The translations under genes and the position numbers were made by a program. This document shows positions 17,877-25,729 of a stretch of 38,767 nucleotides of DNA, in pieces. Position 1 is the first letter of the stretch. Each line of letters begins with the position of its first letter. The notes below the pieces were generated by a model. That model saw only the letters and a program-made list of their open reading frames with translations, did no database searches and was not told where the DNA came from. This DNA comes from Verrucomicrobium sp. BvORR034 (GTDB lineage Bacteria; Verrucomicrobiota; Verrucomicrobiia; Verrucomicrobiales; Verrucomicrobiaceae): the NCBI RefSeq assembly GCF_000739635.1, contig NZ_BATQ01000097.1:1-38767 (forward strand). The letters run 5' to 3'.

Positions 17877-18031
17877 GGGGTGCTGGGTGTGAGGAATGTG
17901 CGGATTCGTAACACGAAACATGCCAAGAGACATCGGTGAGTGACCTGGGGACGAGATTTTTTCGAGCAAAGTTCGGGCCAAGAGCCAGGTGGCTCCCAGA
18001 CATTTCCTTTGCGCCCCTCCCCCTTTTCTTT
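17877..18031. promoter_or_regulatory. Divergent promoter region with two palindromes
   Basis: This region lies between the NikR-like gene and the GreA-like gene. It holds TTCGT-AAC-ACGAA (17905-17917), about 30 bases upstream of the regulator start, and GAGCCA-GG-TGGCTC (17982-17995). The first is a good candidate operator for the regulator on its own promoter. No guanidine riboswitch consensus was recognised on either strand. Confidence 0.4.
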
Positions 18032-19915
18032 ATGTTCACGGTTCCCATGATGTCCCCTGAAGTCGAGAAACTGGTCAATGCCGGCAAGCTGTCGCGCGCC
18101 GATGGTGAAAAGCTTTCCAACCTCCCTGTGGGAGCGTTCTGCCAGCACAAGAGCTGGGGTGCAGGTTGCATCGCGGAATGGGACTTGCTGGGAGACCGGG
18201 TGGTGATCGACTTCGAAGGCAAGCCAGGGCACTCCATGAAAATTGGGTTTGCCGTGGGCTCGTTAGCGCCGCTGGATTCGGAGCACATCCTGGCCCGCCG
18301 GGTGGGTGATCTGCCCGCTCTGCAGGCCATGGCCAAGGAGCGTCCTGCGGAACTCGTGACGCTGGCCCTGAAGAGCAGCGGCAAGACGATGTCTCTGGAC
18401 GCGCTGGAAAGTCTCCTCATTCCCCGCGTCATCAAGGAGGCCGACTACAAAGCCTGGTGGAGTGCCGCCAAAAAGGCCTTGAAGGACAAACGCCACATCG
18501 TGGTGCCCGCCAAGCGCACGGAGTTGCTGGTGCTGCGTGACGAGGACGTGAGACATGGCAATGCCATGCTGGATGACCTGAGGAATGCCCGCGACCTCAG
18601 GGCAAAGCTGAATGCCCTGGCCCGCATCCAGAAGGATCTCGACCTCTTTGAGAACCACGCTTCAGATCTCATTCCCGTTTTCCAGGAACTGGATGTTACA
18701 GTTCGCAAGTCCTGGAAGCTGCAGTTGAAGGAAGCTCTGAACCTTCTGCTCTCCCGCGATGAGCTGCTGGATTCCGCGAAGGGCGCCAAGCTTCCCGAAG
18801 GCTCTCTGACGGTGGAACAACTCCTGCGTGACGCCAAGCCGCAGCTGGCAGATGCCGTGAATGGCCTGCCAGTCGCGCTGCTCAGCCGCGTGTACAAGGC
18901 CTTCCCGGCTGCGTTCCCGGATCGCGCCTGGGTTCAGGAATCGCTGAATCATCTCACCAAAACGGGCGGCCGCGCTGTGGCCGAGATCGCGGCGGTGCTG
19001 GATGCCAACGATGAGATTGACCTGCTCGCCGACTTCTTGAAGAAGGCCGTGCGCAACCGTCAGCTCAGCACGGACCTCCTCATCTGGATGTGCAAGGAGC
19101 GCAAAGGCAAGGCAGAGGGTGTGTTCGACATGGACCTCGGCAACGCCATCATCAGCGCCCTCGAGGACGACCACATCGCTGGCGGACCGAAGCGCACCGG
19201 CCGTCTGCATGACGCTTTCGCCGAAGACATCGGCCTGGTGGGTGAGATGGTGGGCGATGCCGATGCCGATGAATTGCGCCTGTTTGCCAAGCGCATCCTT
19301 TCCAGCCCGGTGTTTGACGAGTTGACCCGCCGTTCCCTCATGGGCCGCCTCATCAAAGCCCGGCCGGAGACGCAGGAACTGATGGACGACACTGGCAACA
19401 ACCAGGCTGCGTCCCTCGTCGTCTCCTGGGACAGCATGGAGAAGCGCAAGATCGAGCTTGAAGAGCTTGTGCGCGTCAAAATCCCGCAGAACAAGAAGGA
19501 CATCCAGATTGCCCGTGAATACGGCGATCTTCGGGAGAACTTCGAGTACAAATCCGCCCGTCAGCACCAGGCGGTGTTGCTGCGCATGCAGTCCACCTAT
19601 GAGCGCGAATTGCGCCGCGCCCGCGGCACGGACTTCGTCGGTGTCAGCACAGAGACCGTCGGGATTGGCATCATCGTGGACATTCAGGACGTCGCGACCG
19701 GAAAGACTGAGACCCAGACGATCCTCGGTGCTTGGGATGGCGATCCGGACCAGAGCATTCTCTCCTACCTGTCCGAAATGGCCAAAGCCCTCATCGGCAA
19801 GAAAGTCGGCGACGAGGCCGAACTGCCCACGGATACCCACGGCACTCGCAAGGTGAAGGTGGTCAGCATTCGCCCCTACCGGACGCATGCTGAGGCCGCA
19901 CCTGTTGCCGGTTGA
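18032..19915 (+). CDS. Long GreA/GreB-domain transcription elongation factor
   Basis: This protein has about 627 residues, against about 158 for ordinary GreA. The first 450 or so residues are largely helical and of unknown fold. The C-terminal part, from about residue 470, contains the GreA coiled coil with its acidic tip ('AREYGDLRENFEYKSARQHQAVLLRMQSTYERELRRARGTDF', with the D and E that act in the RNA polymerase channel). The FKBP-like Gre C-terminal domain follows ('ALIGKKVGDEAELPTD...RKVKVVSIRPY'). It should rescue backtracked RNA polymerase. A similarly extended GreA is known in Chlamydiae, fitting a PVC origin. Starts at 18032, 18047 and 18050 are all possible; none has a Shine-Dalgarno sequence. 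Confidence 0.85.
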   Translation: MFTVPMMSPEVEKLVNAGKLSRADGEKLSNLPVGAFCQHKSWGAGCIAEWDLLGDRVVIDFEGKPGHSMKIGFAVGSLAPLDSEHILARRVGDLPALQAMAKERPAELVTLALKSSGKTMSLDALESLLIPRVIKEADYKAWWSAAKKALKDKRHIVVPAKRTELLVLRDEDVRHGNAMLDDLRNARDLRAKLNALARIQKDLDLFENHASDLIPVFQELDVTVRKSWKLQLKEALNLLLSRDELLDSAKGAKLPEGSLTVEQLLRDAKPQLADAVNGLPVALLSRVYKAFPAAFPDRAWVQESLNHLTKTGGRAVAEIAAVLDANDEIDLLADFLKKAVRNRQLSTDLLIWMCKERKGKAEGVFDMDLGNAIISALEDDHIAGGPKRTGRLHDAFAEDIGLVGEMVGDADADELRLFAKRILSSPVFDELTRRSLMGRLIKARPETQELMDDTGNNQAASLVVSWDSMEKRKIELEELVRVKIPQNKKDIQIAREYGDLRENFEYKSARQHQAVLLRMQSTYERELRRARGTDFVGVSTETVGIGIIVDIQDVATGKTETQTILGAWDGDPDQSILSYLSEMAKALIGKKVGDEAELPTDTHGTRKVKVVSIRPYRTHAEAAPVAG

Positions 19916-19934
19916 TCCATCTGAAAGCAATTGC

Positions 19935-19970
19935 AGCCCCCGTCCGGCATGTGCTGGGCGGGGGCTTTTT
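19935..19970 (+). terminator. Rho-independent terminator of the GreA-like gene
   Basis: The stem AGCCCCCG (19935-19942) pairs with CGGGGGCT (19959-19966), has a 16-base loop and is followed by five T residues. It lies 20 bases after the stop codon. Confidence 0.88.
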
Positions 19971-20109
19971 GTTGAGCAGGGGATTGGTGTCCGGACCAGC
20001 AGGAGCGAATTCACCCTTCCTCTTGCCGTCCTGCTTTGGCTTGGCTTCTGCTTCCTGAGAGCTTCCTCGGTGCGCCCTCCGCAAACTCGCAGTTCATCCC
20101 TGGCCTATC

Positions 20110-21105
20110 ATGCAAGGTTCCCCCTCCAACGTCATCAGCACGGCCCAGGCCCTTGCCCTGACCTTCAGCGGCATGAGAGAACTGGGGATCCTGGACCGGG
20201 CGCTCTATGGCAACATTCTGCAGCGCATTCTGGTGCAGCATCCGGAGTACCTTGGTGTCTGGACGGTTTGGGAGCCCAATGCGCTGGATGGTCGTGATCG
20301 CGAGTTTGCCCATGCTCCGGGTCACGATGGGACGGGGCGTTTCGTGCCTCTGTGGAACAGGGCGGGTGGCGTGGTTCATCTGGAGCCCAACGTGAACTAC
20401 GATGTGCCGGGGCAGGGGGACTGGTATCTGGTGCCCACCCGGTGTGGCAGGGAGACGGTGATGGATCCCTATCAGTTCCCGGTGGCGGGACGCAAGGAGT
20501 TCATCATCAGTCAGGTGGCACCGATCTTTCACCAGGGCCGCTGTGTCGGAGCGGCGGGAGTCGACATCGAGATGGACCGACTGTTGCAGCCAGAAGCAGA
20601 GGAGTTGGAGGAAAGTCTGCATCGCGGATTTGTGCGTCTGGATGCGAGAGGCAGGATCGACCACTTGAGTGCGCGTACCCGGCAGCTGTTAAGTTCCTTT
20701 GTGGGCCGTCGGTTGGTTCAGGAAATACCGCCCGGCATCCTCCGGCAGATCGCCAGGGTGCGCGGGCTGCCGGGCACGGCGGAGCTGGCCCCACTGCGCC
20801 GGGGCAGTGACTCGCTGCGACTGAAGCATGCGCCGCATCCAGAGTCCGGGATGTCCCTGCTGATCGTGGAGGAGGATCATCGTGCCAGAAGTGGGATCGA
20901 GGAGCCCACTGATGCCCTCACTGCCCGGGAACGTGAGGTGTTGCAGTGGCTTCAAGAGGGGAAGAGCAATCCTGAGATTGGGGTCATTTTGGGGATCAGC
21001 ACGCACACCGTGAAGCGGCATGTGGAGCGGGTGCTGGCAAAGCTGGGAGTCGAGAGCCGCCTTGCCGCCGCCCTGCAGTCGCAGCCCAAAAAGCACGTGG
21101 CATAG
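20110..21105 (+). CDS. Soluble Cache-domain LuxR-family transcriptional regulator
   Basis: This 331-residue protein has no signal peptide or membrane segment. Residues about 10-160 match a Cache sensor: '[18 protein letters not shown]', '[20 protein letters not shown]', '[29 protein letters not shown]'. The C-terminal segment (about 270-325) is a LuxR/GerE helix-turn-helix ('[44 protein letters not shown]'). Cache domains are normally extracytoplasmic, so here the ligand is probably sensed in the cytosol. The Arg that contacts the carboxylate in amino-acid-binding Cache domains appears missing, while W, Y and the late Asp are kept, which suggests an amine-like ligand. It is first in the plus-strand set and likely controls the ligase, amidohydrolase and binding-protein genes. 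Confidence 0.85.
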   Translation: MQGSPSNVISTAQALALTFSGMRELGILDRALYGNILQRILVQHPEYLGVWTVWEPNALDGRDREFAHAPGHDGTGRFVPLWNRAGGVVHLEPNVNYDVPGQGDWYLVPTRCGRETVMDPYQFPVAGRKEFIISQVAPIFHQGRCVGAAGVDIEMDRLLQPEAEELEESLHRGFVRLDARGRIDHLSARTRQLLSSFVGRRLVQEIPPGILRQIARVRGLPGTAELAPLRRGSDSLRLKHAPHPESGMSLLIVEEDHRARSGIEEPTDALTAREREVLQWLQEGKSNPEIGVILGISTHTVKRHVERVLAKLGVESRLAAALQSQPKKHVA

Positions 21106-21152
21106 GTCCGCCGACCTATATCGAGACCGGGACGATTGCCGCACTGTCCGGC

Positions 21153-22520
21153 ATGACTTCAACGACTCCCGCCGAACTCACGGCCATCAAGGAAGACCTC
21201 ATTGCCAAAGGGGTGAAATATTGCATCGGCGCGTATGTGGACATCCACGGCGTGCCCAAGGGCAAAGTGGTGCCGGTAAACCACTTCGAGAACTTTGCTC
21301 AAGGTTCAGAGCTGTACACGGGCTACGCACTGGATGGCCTGGGGCAGAGACCGAATGATGATGAACTCTCCAGCGTGCCGGATCTCAGCCGAGGCGTTCA
21401 GTTGCCCTGGCAGCCGGAGGTCATGTGGTACCCTGCGGATCTCGCCTTCCACGGGCAGCCCTACGAAGTCAGCACGCGGGTGGCCTTTGGTCGCGTGCTG
21501 GAGCAGGCCCGCTCCATGGGCTTCGGGTTCAACCTCGGGATCGAGTGCGAAGTTTACTTTGTGAAGCAGGAAGAGGGGCGGTTGGTGGTGCCCAACCCGG
21601 ATGACAACCTCATGAAGAGTTGTTATGACGTGAAGCGCTTCATGGATGTGTATGGCCTGGTGGATCGCATCGCGACCACCATCAACGGTCTGGGATGGGA
21701 TCTGTACTCACTGGATCACGAGGACGGGAACTCACAGTTCGAGTTCGACTTCAAGTTCTCCGACGGCCTGACCATGGCAGACCGCTATGTGTTCTTCCGC
21801 TTCCTGGCCAAGAAGCTGGCAGCAGATGCCGGGTTGCTTGCCACCTTCATGCCGAAGCCTTTCGCAGACAAGACGGGGAATGGGGCGCACTTCAACATGT
21901 CGCTGAGCGATCTGGAGACCGGGCGCAACCTCTTCAAGGCGGCAACTGGGGAACCTGATGCCTATGGCTTGGGGCTCACGAGCTTGGGATACTCCTTCAT
22001 CGCGGGAATTCTGCGGCACGGTCGAGCATTGTGCGCTGCGTTTGCTCCCACGGTGAACTCCTACAAGCGGCTCATCCGTCGTGGGGCCATGGGGTACTAT
22101 TCCTGGGCTCCGGTGTTCAATTCGTTCGGCACCAACAACCGCACCAATTCCGTGCGGGTGCCGATGGCTGGCGGTCGTTGCGAGTCGCGGAATGCGGATT
22201 CCTCCTGCAACCCGTACCTCGCCGGGGCGCTGGTGCTGGCAGCGGGATTGGAAGGGGTGCGGGAGGGACTCATGCCCGGTCAACCCCAGACGGAGAATCT
22301 CTACGAACTGACGGATGAGCAACTGGCCGAGCGCGGGGTGCAAGCTCTGCCGCGCACGCTGGCAGAGGCGGTGCAGGCCTTTGAGGATGACCCCTTCACT
22401 GAGCAGGTACTGGGCTCTGCGCTGAAGAAGGAGTTCATCGAGTGCAAACGCGCCGAGTGGGAGGAGTACCACCTGACCATCAGCCCGTGGGAAGTGCAGA
22501 AGTACGCGAGTCTCTTTTGA
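21153..22520 (+). CDS. glnT: GlnT-type glutamine synthetase-like ligase
   Basis: This 455-residue protein belongs to the glutamine synthetase superfamily, GlnT branch: '[16 protein letters not shown]' near the N-terminus, the catalytic-domain 'GIECEVYFV', '[30 protein letters not shown]', '[21 protein letters not shown]', 'NSYKRL' and '[10 protein letters not shown]'. It is shorter than GlnA and has no adenylylation-loop Tyr that I can place. Enzymes of this branch make glutamine from ammonia or gamma-glutamylmethylamide from methylamine. Here it would trap the nitrogen released by the neighbouring degradative genes. The 28-base gap to the creatininase-family gene suggests one operon. Ammonia or alkylamine specificity cannot be read from the sequence. 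Confidence 0.88.
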   Translation: MTSTTPAELTAIKEDLIAKGVKYCIGAYVDIHGVPKGKVVPVNHFENFAQGSELYTGYALDGLGQRPNDDELSSVPDLSRGVQLPWQPEVMWYPADLAFHGQPYEVSTRVAFGRVLEQARSMGFGFNLGIECEVYFVKQEEGRLVVPNPDDNLMKSCYDVKRFMDVYGLVDRIATTINGLGWDLYSLDHEDGNSQFEFDFKFSDGLTMADRYVFFRFLAKKLAADAGLLATFMPKPFADKTGNGAHFNMSLSDLETGRNLFKAATGEPDAYGLGLTSLGYSFIAGILRHGRALCAAFAPTVNSYKRLIRRGAMGYYSWAPVFNSFGTNNRTNSVRVPMAGGRCESRNADSSCNPYLAGALVLAAGLEGVREGLMPGQPQTENLYELTDEQLAERGVQALPRTLAEAVQAFEDDPFTEQVLGSALKKEFIECKRAEWEEYHLTISPWEVQKYASLF

Positions 22521-22548
22521 TGAACTCCCAACCCCACTTCCTCGCGTC

Positions 22549-23340
22549 ATGATGCCGTCTTGGTTTGCCCAACTGCCAGCGCCTCTCAATCAGAGCCCCG
22601 TTCTGCTGGAGCGCCTGGCCTGGCCTGATGCTGAGTCCACCCTGCAGGAGGTGCTCCTGCTCCCGGTGGGGGCCATGGAGCAGCACGGTCCCCATCTGCC
22701 ATTGAATACAGACACGGTCATTGCCGAGTCCACCTGTCAGCTTGCTTCAGCCCTCACTGGGGCACCGGTCCTGCCCGCCCTGGGGTACTCCGTCTCGCTC
22801 GGTCACACCGTGAAGTGGCCGGGGACCTTCTCCTTGTTTCATGAAACCCTCATGCTCACCGTGCGGGAGATCGCCCGGTGGGCGGCCGACTCCGGCTGGA
22901 AGCGGCTCCTCATCGTGAACTCCCACTACGGAAACGATGCCGCCCTCCGCTGCGCGGTGGACCGCCTCCGCCATGACCTAGGCGGAAGCCTTCTCACGGC
23001 CACCCGGAACACCTGGGACCTCACTCCGGAAATTGCCGGGCGTTTCACGCACGATGCGGCCGACTGGCATGCCAATGAGGCGGAGACATCGCTGATGTTG
23101 TTCCTAGATCCCTCTTCCGTGGTGCGCGAACGCATGGCCATCGCAGATGATCCGGATCGCACGGCGGGGTGTGTCTTTCCCCACCGGGTGGCCCACACGA
23201 GTCTCAATGGCGTCACAGGGCAGCCCAGCCTGGGCACTGCGGAGCAGGGAGCTCTGCTGATCTCCCGCATGGGGGAGGCGCTGGCGGATCTCATTCAGAG
23301 GGCCCGTGCGGAGGCTCCACCCTTGAGCTGGTCACCCTGA
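22549..23340 (+). CDS. Creatininase-family amidohydrolase
   Basis: This 263-residue cytosolic protein is of the creatininase/MftE family. Metal-site motifs are all visible: 'PVGAMEQHGPHLPLNTDT' (E44, H46, D55), 'NSHYGN' (H126) and 'DWHANEAETS' (H174, E177/E179). Family members hydrolyse cyclic or linear amides (creatinine to creatine, formamide intermediates, the mycofactocin precursor). Its neighbours, a GlnT-type ligase and a nitrogen-compound binding protein, and the guanidine operon 5 kb away, make a guanidino amide such as creatinine a reasonable but unproven substrate. The first ATG of an ATGATG pair is used. Confidence 0.9.
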   Translation: MMPSWFAQLPAPLNQSPVLLERLAWPDAESTLQEVLLLPVGAMEQHGPHLPLNTDTVIAESTCQLASALTGAPVLPALGYSVSLGHTVKWPGTFSLFHETLMLTVREIARWAADSGWKRLLIVNSHYGNDAALRCAVDRLRHDLGGSLLTATRNTWDLTPEIAGRFTHDAADWHANEAETSLMLFLDPSSVVRERMAIADDPDRTAGCVFPHRVAHTSLNGVTGQPSLGTAEQGALLISRMGEALADLIQRARAEAPPLSWSP

Positions 23341-23424
23341 CAGCGTCACCCCTCCGGGTCCCCCGGACTCCATCCACTCATCTCCATCAGACAACCCATC
23401 CAACCCACATCCATCCAGAAAGCC

Positions 23425-24399
23425 ATGAAAACACTCGCCAAACGCCTGTTGTCCATCGCCGCCGTTGCGTTGTCCTCCGCCTGTCTCCATGCGGAACCGC
23501 TGAAGATCGCCTATTCCGACTGGCCGGGATTCACCCTCATCGAGGTGGCCAAGCAGAAGGGGTGGTTCAAAGAAGCCGGGGTCGATGTCGAACTCGTCTG
23601 GTTTGACTATCTCCCGTCCCTGGATGCCTTTGCCTCGGGCAAGGTGGACGCGGTGACCTGCGTCACGACGGATGCCATGGTGACGGGAGCCAACGGTGCC
23701 AAGAGCAAGATCATCTGCCTGCTGGACTACAGTGATGGCGGCGACATGATCATTGGCAAAGCAGGGATCAACTCCATCAAGGATCTCAAGGGCAAAAAAG
23801 TGGCGCTGGAGCTCACGCTCGTGGAGCATCTGCTGCTGCTCAAGGCGCTGGAGGCAAACGGCATGGCCCCATCCGATGTGGAACTGGTGAACACGGCGAC
23901 CAATGAGACCCCGCAGACCCTGGTATCCGGAAATGTGGCCGCCATCGGGGCGTGGTACCCTGTTTCCAACCAGGCGCTCAAGGCGGTGGCGGGGTCCAAG
24001 CCCCTCTTTACCAGCGGCGACGCTAAAGGGCTCATCTATGACGGGCTCTGCGTGAACCCGGTGAGCTACAGCCAGCGCAAGGCTGACTGGGAAAAGGTGG
24101 TGAAAGTGTACTACAAGTGTGTGGACTACATCCTGGACGAGAAAACCAAGGAGGATGCGGCCTCGATCCTCGCCGCCAAGGTGGGAGCCGATGTGAAGGA
24201 TTATCTGGCCGCGATGAAAGGGACCCACTTTCTGACCCTCGCGGAAGCCAAAACCGCCTACAAGAAGGGCACGGGACTGGACTCCGTCTATGGCTCCATG
24301 GCGCTGGGCAACAGGTTCAACCTGGACAACAAGGTGTACACGGAGTCGCAGAAACCGGAGAGCTACTTGGTTCCCGGCATCGTCAACAGTCTCAAGTGA
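23425..24399 (+). CDS. ABC transporter substrate-binding protein (NMT1/SsuA-like; urea-carboxylase-associated type)
   Basis: This 324-residue protein carries a signal peptide (MKTLAKRLLSIAAVALSSACLHA, predicted cut before EPLK). Its periplasmic-binding fold begins 'LKIAYSDWPGFTLIEVAKQKGWFKEAGVDVELVWFDYLPSLDAFASGKVDAV'. This is the NMT1/SsuA/ThiY type, and it resembles the binding proteins found with urea carboxylase clusters. The permease and ATPase are not in this window, so the protein either works with distant subunits or is an orphan. It is last in the plus-strand set and is preceded by an 84-base C/A-rich leader that looks unstructured. It would capture guanidine or a related compound. 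Confidence 0.9.
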   Translation: MKTLAKRLLSIAAVALSSACLHAEPLKIAYSDWPGFTLIEVAKQKGWFKEAGVDVELVWFDYLPSLDAFASGKVDAVTCVTTDAMVTGANGAKSKIICLLDYSDGGDMIIGKAGINSIKDLKGKKVALELTLVEHLLLLKALEANGMAPSDVELVNTATNETPQTLVSGNVAAIGAWYPVSNQALKAVAGSKPLFTSGDAKGLIYDGLCVNPVSYSQRKADWEKVVKVYYKCVDYILDEKTKEDAASILAAKVGADVKDYLAAMKGTHFLTLAEAKTAYKKGTGLDSVYGSMALGNRFNLDNKVYTESQKPESYLVPGIVNSLK

Positions 24400-24532
24400 G
24401 GGAGGCAGGAGTGGACTCAAGCAGGGGAAACCTGGTCAAACTTTTCCTTGGGGAAGGGGTTTGGCCGGGCTAAAATGCATTCCCGCCCCCATCCCTGCTT
24501 GAAACCCAGCCCTCTATGAGGTTAAGAAACCA

Positions 24533-25015
24533 ATGGTAAAATTTGAAAGCATTCTTGCCGGGGGACAAACCGGGGCGCAGCGGGCCGCGCTGGATTGGGC
24601 GATCGCCCACAATGTGCCGCATGGTGGGTGGTGTCCCAAGGGCAGAAAGGCCCTGGACGGCGTGTTGGATGCCAAGTACCAGCTCAAGGAAACGGAAAAA
24701 GATGTGACCCTGGAGCGCACGGAGTGGAACGTGCGGGATGCCGACGCCACGGTGGTTTTCACCTTTGCAGAGAAAGCCACCGGCGGAGCTCTGAAGTCGG
24801 TTACTTTCGCCCGCAAACTGAAAAAGCCCTGTCTGCACCTGCATCGGGGCATCCTGGCCGGCTCTGAAAAGCTGGTCGCCTTCATGGACAAGCACCGGGT
24901 TCGTCGTCTGAACATTGCGGGTTCTCAGGAGGAAAAAGAACCTGGTATCTACGTTTGGGTGACCTCCACCCTCGACAAAGCCGAAGGGATCATGATGCGC
25001 ATGGGCGAGCTTTAA
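24533..25015 (+). CDS. YpsA/SLOG-superfamily protein (putative molybdenum-cofactor carrier family)
   Basis: This 160-residue cytosolic protein begins with the nucleotide-binding signature 'ILAGGQTGAQRAALDWAIAHNVPHGGWCPKG', continues with 'RDADATVVFT' and 'FARKLKKPCLHLHRG', and ends with 'LNIAGSQEEKEPGIYVWV'. This is the circularly permuted YpsA/SLOG family annotated as putative MoCo carrier. The family probably binds a nucleotide or nucleotide-derived ligand; molybdenum-cofactor binding is a weak annotation. It lies 133 bases after the binding-protein gene and may be its own transcription unit. The start codon has a weak GAGG 11 bases upstream. Confidence 0.85.
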   Translation: MVKFESILAGGQTGAQRAALDWAIAHNVPHGGWCPKGRKALDGVLDAKYQLKETEKDVTLERTEWNVRDADATVVFTFAEKATGGALKSVTFARKLKKPCLHLHRGILAGSEKLVAFMDKHRVRRLNIAGSQEEKEPGIYVWVTSTLDKAEGIMMRMGEL

Positions 25016-25052
25016 GCTTGGCTGCCCTCCCGGACACCGAATCCCACCATGG

Positions 25053-25077
25053 AGGCTTCAGAGAATCTCTGAAGCCT
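25053..25077. terminator. Convergent hairpin terminator
   Basis: AGGCTTCAGAGA (25053-25064) and its perfect complement (25066-25077) flank one base, giving a very stable hairpin between the convergent YpsA-like and DUF3817 genes. T tracts are weak on both sides, but position and symmetry support a bidirectional terminator. Confidence 0.65.
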
Positions 25078-25092
25078 TGAAATGAGTCACCT

Positions 25093-25410
25093 TCAGTTCG
25101 CAGCTTTCTGGCGGGCATAGGCAAGTTCCTGCCCACCCATCCAGCGGTCCAGGAAGAAAGGTACCAGAGGCAGAAGGGAGGCGATGAAGACCAGCGCCGC
25201 CCTGAAGATGGGCCATTTGGCAGTCAGCCAAACCTGCAACAGGGAAAGGCAGAACACCACAAAAAGGGCTCCGTGCACCCAGCCCACATACTTCACCGCG
25301 AGCGGCATGTGCCACACGTACTTCAGCGGCATGGCGATCCCCAGCAGGATGAGGTAGGAAACCGCTTCGGCCAGGGCCACTTTGCGCAGAAGGGTGACAG
25401 GGTTCTTCAT
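25093..25410 (-). CDS. DUF3817 integral membrane protein
   Basis: This 105-residue protein has three hydrophobic segments. Family-typical features are the opening 'LLRKVALAEAVSYLILLGIAMPLKY', then 'VKYVGWVHGALFVVFCLSLLQVW' and 'ALVFIASLLPLVPFFLDRWM', which match DUF3817, a small bacterial inner-membrane family of unknown function. Length agrees with the family. It stands alone on the minus strand between a convergent terminator and the MITE. Confidence 0.88.
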   Translation of the reverse strand: MKNPVTLLRKVALAEAVSYLILLGIAMPLKYVWHMPLAVKYVGWVHGALFVVFCLSLLQVWLTAKWPIFRAALVFIASLLPLVPFFLDRWMGGQELAYARQKAAN

Positions 25411-25519
25411 CCCGGTGACTTACTGCATGGGAGGGCCGGGTTCAAGCGCTGCGCTCTTTTGCCGCACCGGGCGCGCCCCAGCAAAGGATGGCCCAAAGAT
25501 CATCTTACCAATTGCCCCC

Positions 25520-25729
25520 TTAGAACCTGTTTGGATAAAAACATCCGGGTGTGGCAGGTTCAAAGCGGCTTCGCCGAGCCTGAGAACTGCCCCCTCCGGG
25601 TTGCGGTCCTTTTGAGCCTGGACTGCGTTGCTCATCGGTTGTGAATCTCGATTCACGCCCTCTTCGCGCCTTGTCCAGACTCAAAATGCCTCGCAACACA
25701 CCCAGCGTTTTTATCCAAACAGGTTCTTA
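25520..25729. mobile_element. MITE-like element, complete copy
   Basis: The element body, 25523-25726 (204 bases), has 20-base perfect inverted ends starting GAACCTGTTTGGATAAAAAC. TTA is duplicated on both sides (25520-25522 and 25727-25729), as expected for a 3-bp target duplication. There is no transposase gene. A second copy in the opposite direction starts at 38708: its first 60 bases are the exact complement of this copy's right end. The interior contains further small inverted repeats (TGAATC-TC-GATTCA; GAGCCTGGAC with GTCCAGACTC). Likely mobilised in trans by an IS5-like transposase (inference). The right TTA supplies the TAA stop of the PAP2-ArnT gene. Confidence 0.8.

Noticed and set aside
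17307-18031. Guanidine (ykkC-type) riboswitch upstream of the guanidine operon
   Set aside because: Conserved ykkC and mini-ykkC motifs were looked for on both strands by eye and not found. A covariance-model search would be decisive.
18662-20014. A 450-codon minus-strand open frame opposite the GreA-like gene
   Set aside because: It runs across the plus-strand terminator and has no recognisable domain.
25420-25656. A 78-codon frame inside the MITE as a transposase remnant
   Set aside because: No transposase motif is visible; the frame merely reads through the repeat.
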